In this document: positions 54,623 to 64,000 of the stretch, one piece after another
Numbering within the stretch: position 1 is the stretch's first letter
Layout of the letters: each line of letters opens with the position of its first letter
Translations under genes and position numbers: made by a program
Assembly (NCBI GenBank): GCA_948474755.1
Contig: CAOLHI010002138.1
Location: forward strand, 124,001-188,000
Reading direction: 5' to 3'
DNA from: Ctenosaura bakeri
Lineage: Eukaryota; Chordata; Lepidosauria; Squamata; Iguanidae
Length of the DNA stretch: 64,000 nucleotides
The notes under the pieces: model-generated
Seen by the model: the letters and a program-made list of their open reading frames with translations, nothing else
Databases searched by the model: none
Told to the model about the DNA's origin: nothing

Positions 54623-57511
54623 TCAATCTTTGACAATGTGCAATATTATTCAGACGAGACCTTAAGGTTAGCCCAGTTGTAGTTCCACTTAATTCGCCCA
54701 ACTGATCAGTTCCTCACCTCTTATTTCTTATTTCACCCACAAAATAGCACATCATTCTCTTCATCCCCTTTTCTCCTTTTCACACCTGCAAGTATTCAGC
54801 CCACTTTTTTTCTTTTCCTTCTCTCTATTTTCTGTCCCCCCCGCCATATTCTCATGTCTCTATACATCCAGGGGTAAAAAAAATAGAGTGAAAAATTATA
54901 TACAAACACAAAACAATAAATAATAGCTGGTTTTGGAAGAAAGGCAATGAGAAAGGAAAGCAGAATAAAACAATGCAAGGAAAGAGCAAAATTAATAGTG
55001 TGAAGAGAAGGGGAAATAGAGGGGAAATGGAGAAATAACTGTTCATGGCGAGAGATAAGAATAAATAAATTTAGAAGATAAATATTGAAAGGGAACTTAA
55101 GAAAATATATTAAAACCAAAGTTTTATGCATATGTACTTACTTATTGGCCTCACTGGAGCATAATTTTCAGGAGGCATGTATTTACCATTCCACTAGCAA
55201 AAACAGAAGAAATTTAGAAAATTGCTAAATCACCAAATTTCACCCTGTCTGAAAGGCCATTAGTAACCACCGTCACACCAATGTTTGCCCCTCTTTCTCT
55301 CTCCAACCTTTAACTTTGATGATTTTGTTCCCTTTCACTCTACTCTAGTACTCATTTGGCCTGTGTCAGCTTTACCTGGGTTACAAACCATTTTATCCCC
55401 AATCCTCATTCCCCACCTCATTCCTTTTTCTTTCTAACTGCTCTTAAGTCTCCCCAGGTCACTGTCTGTTCAGCCTTTTCCATGAACTAACTCCTTTTCC
55501 ACCCTTAACAGTCAGCAGACCACTTGAGAGTCAATCTCTCTTTTCTTTCTTTGGATTGCCACATTCTAGGTCTCCAAACTTATCCAGACACATTTGCATA
55601 TTATATGAATTATTTGCTCATTATGCAAATTATGCAGTGGGTTGTAAAGGGGATGATCACCACATATACACAAAGCACTCACTCAAAAGCAAATCTTTTA
55701 CATTTGTGTGTGGGTAGAAAGCAGAAGGTTTTACTTTCTTTTCACACAACAGGTACAGGAGATGAAGATATTCAACGTCCAGCTTTCTCAGACATGGGGA
55801 TTCTGCACTTTTGGGGTTCCCACTTGAGGAATCTGCAATTACATAATTGTGCCTGTGTTTAGCATCACCATCACCTTTACATCTATGCCATTTTTTTTCA
55901 TGATAAAGTGCTAAGAGGTTTACACAACAACATCAGGAAAAAAATATCCATGACTCAAGACAACTGAAAGAGACATGCCTCCCATCTTTATCTTTTTAGA
56001 TTGAGTGACTGAGGCTCCTTGCAATTTTTCAGCTAATCTGAATTCTGTCTGGGGTTCCATTGTCTCCTTCTGTCTACCTGACAGAAGTTCATGAGACTAG
56101 TTAACATCAACAAGCTGATTTAATGTCATTACTCCACTTAAACTTTCTTAAGTCCTGAAATCTGAGGATACACACACACACGGGAAATGAACAGGGGTGG
56201 GGTTTTTTTGGGGGGGGGGCGCTTTTAGGCTATTTATTATATGCATTCATAGGTATACAAACATATATGCCCCCTGCCCCTTGAGGAGCAACACAGACAT
56301 ATCAACGTTTGGGAACTTGCTTTCATCTCATTACATTACAATGCATGTAAGCCATCACACATTTGTTACTTTGTATCATGTAACCATTAGGATGTCACAC
56401 TTTCATAAGGATTTAATCTTTATCTCTTTGCATCTCTTTAACAAGCTTTGTAATAGTTAATACATATAGGAGTGACCTCTTCTTAAATCATATGACTTAG
56501 CTGCCTCTGTCTCCTCTTTCTTCAGGTTGTTTCATACATCCCATTGGGTCTGTTCAGACATCATACAGACATTTCAAAAAGGCTTTCCTACATACAGAAT
56601 TCCGTCCCTTGTGTCATGTCCATAACCATCTATCCCATCAAGGAAAACAGTCTCATCTGTAGGTACTATAAGTCTCCAAATAGGTATCTGCGAACACACA
56701 GGCATTTAAAGATTAATCTCCTTCAGCACTGTTAAACCTTAACATCATGTGTGACACCTATGAGCATCCTAGGAGACATCCGTTACTCATAAGGAGGCAT
56801 ATCTCTGTTTTTCAAAGATTTCCTCTCTCCTGCCAGCATGGTCTGTCATTTAGCCTATCTTTCAGCAACTTTCAGTATATGTGGACACTTAAGGAACAAC
56901 CAAGCTGTTAGAGGCAGTCTTTTTCATCTTTGCAGAACACCAAAGGCAGCTAATGTATGGGCTCTATCTGATTCTTTTTATTTGGTTCCTAGCCTCACCC
57001 AGGCTATCAGTTATCCAATCCAAAAAAGTCAAAACAAAGATGCTGATAGTTCCCACATTTGTGATATCTAATCAAAACAGCGATCCTTAACTATCATCCT
57101 ATCTTTGGTGAACTAGGAGTCTCATAACTAAAGACTGTGGCTGCCTACTATTCAAATTAGCTTAACCAGTGCCCTACTAACAGAGTATTGTAGATCACAT
57201 CTCTTATGTTTTTCCATATCTTAGTAGGTATTTTTCCCAGACTTAAGCTGCTGCCAGGTCCTCACTGATAACATAAGCCATACGTGCTATACACTATAAA
57301 TTACACAAAGTTACACTCTGAATAAGTTTTATTCCCAGTCCACAAAGTGGGTAACTGACCAAGTGTGGCCTGTAACACAGTATTTCTGGATATTTAAATA
57401 AAATTGCATCTCAAGATAAAGGAAAAGAAAATCATCTCATAGTAATAAGCATACATTAAGATCAAACAAACCATTAACAATTTGCCTAAGTTGCAATAAA
57501 TGAGAGTGAAA
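54623..57511. other. Unannotated stretch
   Basis: No gene recognised. 54740-54850 is pyrimidine-rich and 54940-55110 purine-rich. A G10 run lies at 56208-56219. The 112-codon frame 55524-55862 shows no domain. 56220-57400 may hold an old retroelement but nothing could be matched. Confidence 0.35.
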
Positions 57512-57558
57512 ATGTGTGTGTGTGTGTGTGTGCGCGCGCGGGGGGGGGAGGGAGGGAG
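57512..57558. repeat. (TG)n(CG)n followed by G-rich tract
   Basis: About ten TG units, then CGCGCGCG, then nine Gs and AGGGAGGGAG. Confidence 0.95.
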
Positions 57559-58134
57559 AAAGAAGGAAAAGGAGAGATGGATCACAACCTTTATTCTTTT
57601 TAGTTGCAACCAGTCAGGATTACTGAACCAAAGTAAGAAGCATGCTTTGTATGCGTCACAAGAAGTAAAATGTCAGATATTAGTAGTAGTGATGGTGTTA
57701 AAAAAAACTGTCTCTCCACTTCAGAGTACCTTTCCTTTAGGAAATCATATGATTTATATGTGTGGTTTTTTAATGGATCTGAGGACAATTTGAACATATG
57801 TAGAACTCTTTCTTATCTTTGACTTAAAGTTTTTTTTTCTTTTTGTGGAAAGTCAATGAACAGCACAGTCTACCCAGCAGAAAGTTCCACTGAGTTCAAT
57901 CTGACTTAGTTCTGGACAAGTGGGTTGGAATCTCAGTGTGCTTCTACTCTGGATCTAGCTCCCTGCGCCTGTTTAATAGAATTTATTAAAGGTAGCATGA
58001 CATTAACACTGAGAAATGGTGTCACAACAACAAATGTTACCAAGAGAGTTAGAAAAAATACCACACATGATCATTCCTTTTCCCATCACTATGATCCTCT
58101 TAGATAGCTTAAGTCCCCTCCCCTTTGACAACCT
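57559..58134. other. Unannotated stretch
   Basis: Nothing recognised. Confidence 0.4.
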
Positions 58135-59139
58135 AAAACATCAGCTAGACAGGGCTACTGTCAGGTGGATCTGTAACTGGTTGCCTGACCATTCCCAAAG
58201 GGTGATCACAAATGGCTGCTATTCATCCTGGAGAGAAGTGACTAGCGGGATGCCACAGGGTTCTATCCTGGGCCCAGTGCTGTTCAATATGTTTATCAAT
58301 GACTTGGATGAAGGAATAGAGGGCATGCTCATCAAATTTGCAGATGACACCAAATTGGGAGGGGTTGCTAATACATCAGAGGACAGGATCAATGTTCAAA
58401 ATGACCTGGACAGATTGGAGAGCTGGGCCAAGGCGAACAAAATGAAATTCAACAGAGAGAAGTGTAAGGTCCTACACTTAGGTAGAAAAAATGGAATACA
58501 GAAATATAGGATGGGGGACACATGGCTGGATAGCAGTATGTGTGAAAGGGATCTAGGAATCTTCATAGACCACAAGCTGAACATGAGTCAGCAATGTGAT
58601 GCGGCAGCCAAGAAAGCCAATGCAATTCTCAGTTGCATCAATAGGAATATGGTGTCTAGATCGAGGGAGGTACTGGTACCGCTCTACTCTGCTTTGGTTA
58701 GACCTCATCTTGAATACTGTGTCCAATTCTGGGCACCCAATTCAAGAAAGACATGGTCAAGCTGAAGCAAGTCCAAAGGAGGACGACCAAAATGATGAGG
58801 GGCCTGGAAACCGTGCCCTATGAAGATAGACTTAGAGAGCTGGGTATGTTTAGTCTGCAGAAGAGAAGATTAAGAGGGGACATGATAGCTATGTTTAAAT
58901 ATTTGAAGGGATGCCATGTAGAGGAGGGAGTGGGCTTGTTTTCTGCTGCTCCAGAGACCAGGACAAGGAGCAATGGATTCAGGCTGCAGGAAAGTAGATT
59001 CCATCTGAACCTCAGGAAGAACTTCCTGAAGGTCAGGGCTGTCTGGCAGTGGAATATGCTGCCTCAGAGTGTAGTGGAGTCTCCTTCTTTGGAAGTTTTT
59101 AAGCAGAGGCTAGATGGCCATCTGTCGGGAGTGCTTTGA
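58135..59139 (+). pseudogene. CR1 ORF2 reverse transcriptase, C-terminal half, one frameshift
   Basis: The frame runs through TVRWICNWLPDHSQRV, SGMPQGSILGPVLFNMFIND, the catalytic FADDTKLGG motif, LDRLESWAKANKMKFN, KCKVLHLG and [20 protein letters not shown]. At about 58741 one base is missing (CCAATTCAAG where CCAATTTCAAG would keep frame). The protein then continues in the next frame with KQVQRRTTKMMRGLE, YEDRLRELGMFSLQKRRLRG and FKQRLDGHLSG to its stop at 59139. In intact CR1 this enzyme copies the LINE RNA at the target site. N-terminal endonuclease and reverse transcriptase fingers are missing, so it is inactive regardless of the frameshift. Confidence 0.9.
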
Positions 59140-59222
59140 GGGTGTTCCTGCATGGCAGGGGGTTGAACTGGATGGCCCCTGGGGTCTCTTCCAACTCTAC
59201 ATTTCTATGATTCTATGATTCT
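58135..59222 (+). mobile_element. CR1 LINE, longest copy, 5'-truncated
   Basis: About 1.09 kb: the second half of the ORF2 reverse transcriptase, the ORF2 C-terminus, a 75-bp 3' UTR and the terminal repeats TTCTATGATTCTATGATTCT. CR1 elements insert with frequent 5' truncation and without poly(A). The low decay and the close match to the fragments at 24429 and 27002 suggest a recently active subfamily. Confidence 0.92.
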
Positions 59223-59685
59223 TTGTTTCTGTGTGTGCCACACCCTCCACTTCCAGTTTATCAAGGCAACACCCTTGTTTCCTAAAGATTAGCTTGTGTC
59301 CTGAATCTGCTGCTTTCCTTCACTGGCCACACTCTTCACTTTGGCTCATTCTTGAGCCAGCTCTGGGGGTATCAAAATTATTCAATAAGAAATCAAACTC
59401 TAAACTATACAGAAAATATTGACTTTGTGTTGAATAAACATATTTAACTCAGTCTCATTTTTGTTGTGTTTCTTTTCACCCCACCTGTATTCTCCTTATC
59501 CCACTGTTGTCTCATTGTGCCTTGTGAGGCTTTGGTTTTTCTTAACCTCAAAGGAATTAACACACATTTTAGGCATGCATTTTGTATATATTGCCTCTTG
59601 ACACATGACTGTGTTTTTTTTAAAAATTGTTCACATATTAGCTTGGGCTTATGTGTGCTTTGTTGCTCTGAAATGCCTCATTAGA
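59223..59685. other. Unannotated stretch
   Basis: Nothing recognised. Confidence 0.4.
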
Positions 59686-59689
59686 CTTT

Positions 59690-60180
59690 CAGATGTGTTG
59701 ATTTTGGAGGCAAGACCTCTTTGGGCCACTGAGTCTCGGAAGGCTTGGAGCGAATACTTTTGTTGAGAATTTTGCACCCAATAAAATTATTTTCCATCCC
59801 AGCTGTAATGTAATCTTTATTACTGTATAAGAGAGATGACAACCTTTTCTCCCTTCTGATTATTCATGCACAGCAGAAGGAACATGAAAACTTAGTTCAT
59901 TAGAAGTTGGACTTCTAATGGCTAGGCAGAGTTATTAAAGGAAACAACCTCTGCACACTCTTCCAGATATTTCTACATCTAGAGAGCACATGCAGAAGTG
60001 TGCTGTATGAGCTAGTGATCCACAGTTATCACAATTGCTGTGGTTTTGGTGCACATGTAACTTGGAATGTATTAATCTGAGTGGCTGACATTTGTTCCTC
60101 ATCCACACTTCCTGGCAAAGAAGGATTATTGCTAATTATGTACAAAAGTTGTAAGTCAAGTGCTCAATAAATCAAAATAA
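59690..60180. promoter_or_regulatory. Candidate conserved noncoding element
   Basis: About 0.5 kb of repeat-free complex sequence (CCAGCTGTAATGTAATCTTT, GATTATTCATGCACAGCAGA, GATTATTGCTAATTATGTAC) with no coding frame and no transposon signature. Inference only. Confidence 0.22.
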
Positions 60181-60589
60181 TTTTTACATTTTATAGGTTC
60201 ATCTTCAATAAAGAGGCCTATCTTTCTACCCAATTAAGCTGAACTTCTTTCTTGTCTTGTTCAGTTCTGAGCAATGACCTATAGCAAGCTAGAGGGAGGA
60301 AGTCGCTGAACAAAGCACAAAAATACCTGAGACTCACAGAGATCTGAAAACACCCAGAGACCTTTTTATTTTCTTCCGTATATCAGATCTCTGTGACTCT
60401 TTTGCCCCCTGCTATCATCCTGATGAATGGCTGGCATGCAGTACAATCTTAAGTAGATCTATTCAGAAGCAAATCCAATGGAATCAGTGAGATTTATTTC
60501 CAGGTAGGAAGGAATTTTAGAACTTAAGTTGCCTTCTGCAGATAAACAGATTTTGAACCCAAACCAACAGTACGATTTCTTTTGTTTTG
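60181..60589. other. Unannotated stretch with old repeat-like segment
   Basis: 60440-60505 (AGTACAATCTTAAGTAGATC, TATTCAGAAGCAAATCCAAT, GGAATCAGTGAGATTTATTT) looks like a common old reptilian repeat that I cannot name. Nothing else recognised. Confidence 0.3.
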
Positions 60590-60656
<67 letters not shown>

Positions 60657-60670
60657 TCAAAAAAAAAAAA
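60590..60670. repeat. (TTTC)17 microsatellite plus poly-A
   Basis: About 68 bp of near-perfect TTTC units followed by 12 A residues. Confidence 0.97.
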
Positions 60671-60807
60671 CATTTCCCACCAATAGCTATGCTTATTATG
60701 ATAGGATGGAAACTGTAGTTCAACAAGAATTGATGGGTTACATTTTATCCACTACTGTTTTAAGAAAGAAGCATCCAGCTCTCTTTTTATGCTATGGGGT
60801 ATATAGT

Positions 60808-62875
60808 AATAAAATGATTTTAAAAATATCTTTTTCCCACCTCCCCCCAAGGTTTGAGGCAGGGTACAACATAGATTAAAATACAGCATATACTTAAGAA
60901 CACATAAAACCATTTAACATTTAAATGTAGATTAAACGACCATCATAAACATTTACAAATTTAAAATTCATAGTTTAAAATCAGTTGGGTAGGCATGCCA
61001 GAAAGATAGGTCTTTAATACTTTCTTTTAAAATTCAAACAGTATTTAACTATTGAATCTCTTCTAGTAGCTCATTCAACAGAATGGGGTGGCCAACAAAA
61101 AGGTCTTTTGGGCAACTGTTGCCAGTGTAGATCTGGCTAGTTTAAATAAATGGTCTGAGTGTGGGGAGTGGATTGTATGGGAGGAGGCAATCCTGAAAGT
61201 AACTTGGACCCAAACTATGTGGATCTTTAAAGATAATAACCAACTTTTTACTTTTCCCAGAAGCTAATTGGCATCCAGTGGAGTGATTTTAATATTGGTT
61301 TGATATGCTCACACCTGGATGTATCTGTAACCTTTCTGGCTGCAATATTTTGGACCAGCTGGAATGTCTGGACTTCATACAAACGTAGACCAATGTACAG
61401 CACATTCCAGAAGTTCAAACTAGCACATGCGCTATCATCTTTGGGTCTTCTGGTTCTAGAAAGAAGTGCAGTTGGTGTAGCAGTAAAAAATGAATATAAA
61501 CACTCCTGGCCATCACATTTATCTGGGCTGACATTTGGAGAGATAGCTCCAGGAGCACTCCCAAACTGCAAACACAGTCTTTCAAGAGGAGTGTGATCTT
61601 ATCCAGAACTGGTTGGCATACCTCCAACCCTATATTAGGACTTTGAATCAATTTAATTAATTAATTCTTGTTCTTGTCTGATTCAGTTTCAGTTTGTTTT
61701 CCTTCATCCAGCCCATCACCTCCTCCAAGCATTCATTCCAAGGAGACATACTATCTTCAGCTGAAACTGCTTTTGAAAACATGGAGAAATATCTTTGGGT
61801 GCCATCAGTATAATGATAGCACCCTGCCCCATGCCTCCAGATAATCTATCTCAACAGTTTCACATAGATGTTAAAAAGCTTTGGGGATAGAATGGAACAT
61901 TGTGGTATGCTATATAACAGCTCCTTTTTTTGAGGAACAGCTGTCCTCAAGCACCACCATCTGGAACCTGCCTGAGAGGTAAGACTGGAACCACTGCAAC
62001 ACAGTGCTTCTGATTCCCACCTCCCCTGGTATTCTGGAAGGATACCATGATTGATGGTATCAAATGCTACTGAGAGGTCTATAAAGACTCACAAGGACAC
62101 ACTCTTCCCATCAAAGCTAGGACGAAGATCATCCACTAAGGCAGCTGTAGCAGTCTCAACTCTATATCCTACTCTGAAGCCAGTTTGAAATGTCAAGGAA
62201 GTAAGTGTCATGCAAGGCCACCTGAATTTGAAAGGCAACTGCCTTCTCAATCACCATGCCCCAAAAAGAAGATTAGATACTGGTCTATAATGATTAAGGT
62301 TCAGGAGATCTAGGGAGGGCTTTTTCAGAAGTGCTGATCACTAGTCACTACCACTTTTAAACAGGAGAAAAGTTCCCCTCCTTGAGAGATCCATTAATAA
62401 TATATTGTATTTAAAGTCTACTTTCATCTACACATTGGATGACCAGCCAAGATGGTCAGGGATCAAGAAAGCAAGTTGACGTCCTTACTTGCCTCAACAA
62501 CTTGTGTACATCAGCTGTACTAATCAATTGAAAATGATCCAGTCTAACCCCACTCACAGAGTTACTGGACACCTCATTATTGACTTCTACAATAATGATG
62601 GCATCAAAGTTGGCTGTTGTGTGACCGGTTTTATCTTCAAAATATTTATTAAAGGTATCATAGTTCAGTGGAGAGGGTTTCTGGCTTAGACCTCTCACCA
62701 CCCTCTTAGCTGGGTGTGAATTCACAGACACAATACCTGCAGAGAAGAAAGCTTTCTTTGCTGCATTTATTGCCACCCTATAGGAACAAAAATATCTTTG
62801 TCGTGTCCTGTATGGTGTCAGTCTTCTGGTGTGTCTGGTGAACTCCAATCAAGCCACACTTGGAAGGGCATTGCC
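60808..62875 (-). mobile_element. L2-clade LINE, 5'-truncated, antisense
   Basis: On the minus strand, in order: linker upstream of the reverse transcriptase (62848-62456), decayed reverse transcriptase (about 62300-61650), C-terminal domain (61571-61248), and a 3' UTR ending near 60810 with a GTTGTACCCTGCCTC / GGGGGGAGGTGGGAAAAAGA tail comparable to 32560-32600. At over 2 kb it is the largest element in the window. Old, with many stops and indels. Confidence 0.83.
61248..62848 (-). pseudogene. L2 ORF2 remnant (linker, RT, C-terminus)
   Basis: The best open piece is 130 codons (62848-62456), containing KRVVRGLS, FNKYFEDKTGH and the block LLRQVRTSTCFLDP that precedes the reverse transcriptase in L2. 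Next come fragments resembling the finger and palm regions: GKVIEKAVAFQ-like near 62240, FQ/GFRS-like near 62180, and a LDLSAAFDTINHG-like stretch decayed to SSI-YHQSWYP near 62050. After that, a 107-codon piece (61571-61248) has LVQNIAARKVTDTSRCEH and ILKSLHWMPI. The catalytic YADD position near 61820 is destroyed. No product is expected. Confidence 0.8.
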
Positions 62876-64000
62876 ATGGAATCAAAAAAATCCAAATAGG
62901 ATTGTGTGTTCCTTTGTATGCTGTGTGCTTACACTGTACATATATGATCTAGGGACAGCAAGAAATACCTAGGGATATCTAGTGGGGTACAGTAGACTGT
63001 AGGTGTACAATAGCCATATAGGTATATAATAGACTCTAATATGACTACAGCAAGAATCTTAATCAATGCACAATGTTAGTGGTCACACCTTTCCCAAGGT
63101 TAAAGAGAAGTAGCAAGGGAAAGCAGATAAAATCAAACAGCCCTGAGCAATCTATTTACTCAAACTTCCAATGCTTTATTCCCTTCCCATCTGCTATGCA
63201 CATATATTTTTCTTCCTGCCACCACTGCCTACATCAGCAAGAGTGTAACAGCGTTTTGACCCAAATTTGATGAACAATCGGTCACATAATTGGATGTATA
63301 CACGTCTAGAGGCCACTACAACGTCTATATCTGTTCTGATGTGGATATTGTACAGATTCCTGAGAAGAGGAAGGTTGAAAAAAAAAAAAAGACCAGAACA
63401 TCAGGTATTGCCATCAGATATGTGCCTAGAACATTCCAAACCATAACCTGATCCCAAGCAAAGAAACAATATGAATACTATTTATTATCCCTATTTGCAA
63501 TCAACATATACAATTGGTAAGCAAAACCTTTTTCCCAAAAGAATTACAGAGGCAAAGGGTGATGGGCTAGGGGATGCCTGTTTGTGATGGGTGTTGCGGC
63601 AAACTGTGAGTTTCCCTAATTCTTCCCTCTGCACCGTCCACCAAGGATACAGGGAGGGGGAGGGGTAAGCCACGCACAACCATCCTTCTCCATATCCTTC
63701 TCCATGTCATATGTCTCCCTCAACTCTTCAGCTGATTCTTTATCTCTTTCTCCACCTGCTGACAAGAAGGCTGTTGCTGGGAATGACTGAGAAACACTGA
63801 TAAGCTTGTCCCACAGCTACTTCTAGCAGTAGTTTTTTTGGAGATGGTTCTGTGGGCCAAGTAGAAGTTGACTGAGGGTTGGATGGCCTTATATGATAGA
63901 GACAACTAGGAAGGCCACATTTGATTTTGAAAAAGAAACTGACAATACCATATTGTTTTTAATACAGATCTAAGATGTGAACATTGTTGAAAAGTGTGTA
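62876..64000. other. Unannotated stretch
   Basis: No gene recognised. An A-run occurs at 63379-63390 and a purine-rich patch at 63650-63665. Confidence 0.45.

Noticed and set aside
55524..55862. 112-codon frame as a gene
   Set aside because: No domain or supporting context.
61050..62450. Plus-strand gene with English-like repeat texture
   Set aside because: The minus strand reads as an L2 reverse transcriptase and C-terminus, which explains the block.

Overview
The window looks like intergenic or deep intronic DNA from a squamate reptile (lizard). It is AT-rich and I found no protein-coding gene with a credible exon structure. The lineage call rests on the repeats: tRNA-derived SINEs with a Bov-B-like tail (Sauria type), one SINE with a 5S-rRNA-like head on the same kind of tail (5S-Sauria type), coexisting L1, L2 and CR1 LINE remains, Ty3/gypsy-like LTRs, and many palindromic DNA-transposon miniatures (MITEs). 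Everything that reads as protein over any length belongs to a broken retrotransposon or to low-complexity or GC-rich artefacts.

Layout. 0-9.4 kb: a 5'-truncated antisense L1 with a 14-bp target duplication, a Sauria SINE, an LTR-like repeat (copy A), microsatellites and a palindromic MITE. 9.4-11.7 kb: a decayed sense L1 in which ORF1 is joined to the end of ORF2, with a pogo-like MITE nested in its 3' part. 13.2-15.5 kb: an unclassified repeat, LTR copy B split by a MITE, a 5S-Sauria tail and an LTR-like segment. 18-21.8 kb: the most structured part. It holds a 965-bp solo LTR with a 5-bp target duplication and a GC-rich 30-bp tandem array, then two head-to-head copies of a MITE that carries a 76-nt exon-like cassette. 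24-32.6 kb: CR1 and L2 tails, SINEs and MITEs. 39.9-46.8 kb: LTR copy C, an antisense CR1, a 5S-Sauria SINE, a 63-bp fold-back, an 857-bp hAT-like element with an 8-bp target duplication, and further MITE and LTR candidates. 50-52.5 kb: three tRNA-type SINEs and an antisense CR1. 58.1-59.2 kb: the longest CR1 copy, with a readable reverse transcriptase core and one frameshift. 60.8-62.9 kb: a long antisense L2.

No operon-like or pathway-like cooperation exists here. The biology is layered transposon insertion, and nested insertions give relative ages: LTR B is older than the MITE inside it, and the L1 at 9.4 kb is older than the pogo-like MITE. Several repeat-free AT-rich stretches (about 2.4, 24.1, 26.3, 49.7 and 59.7 kb) look like candidate conserved noncoding elements, which would fit a gene desert near a developmental gene. 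That is inference only. The best candidate for something undescribed is the MITE family whose three copies all keep a splice-acceptor-like site, exactly 76 nt, and a splice-donor-like site; two of the copies also carry a hairpin with compensating base changes.
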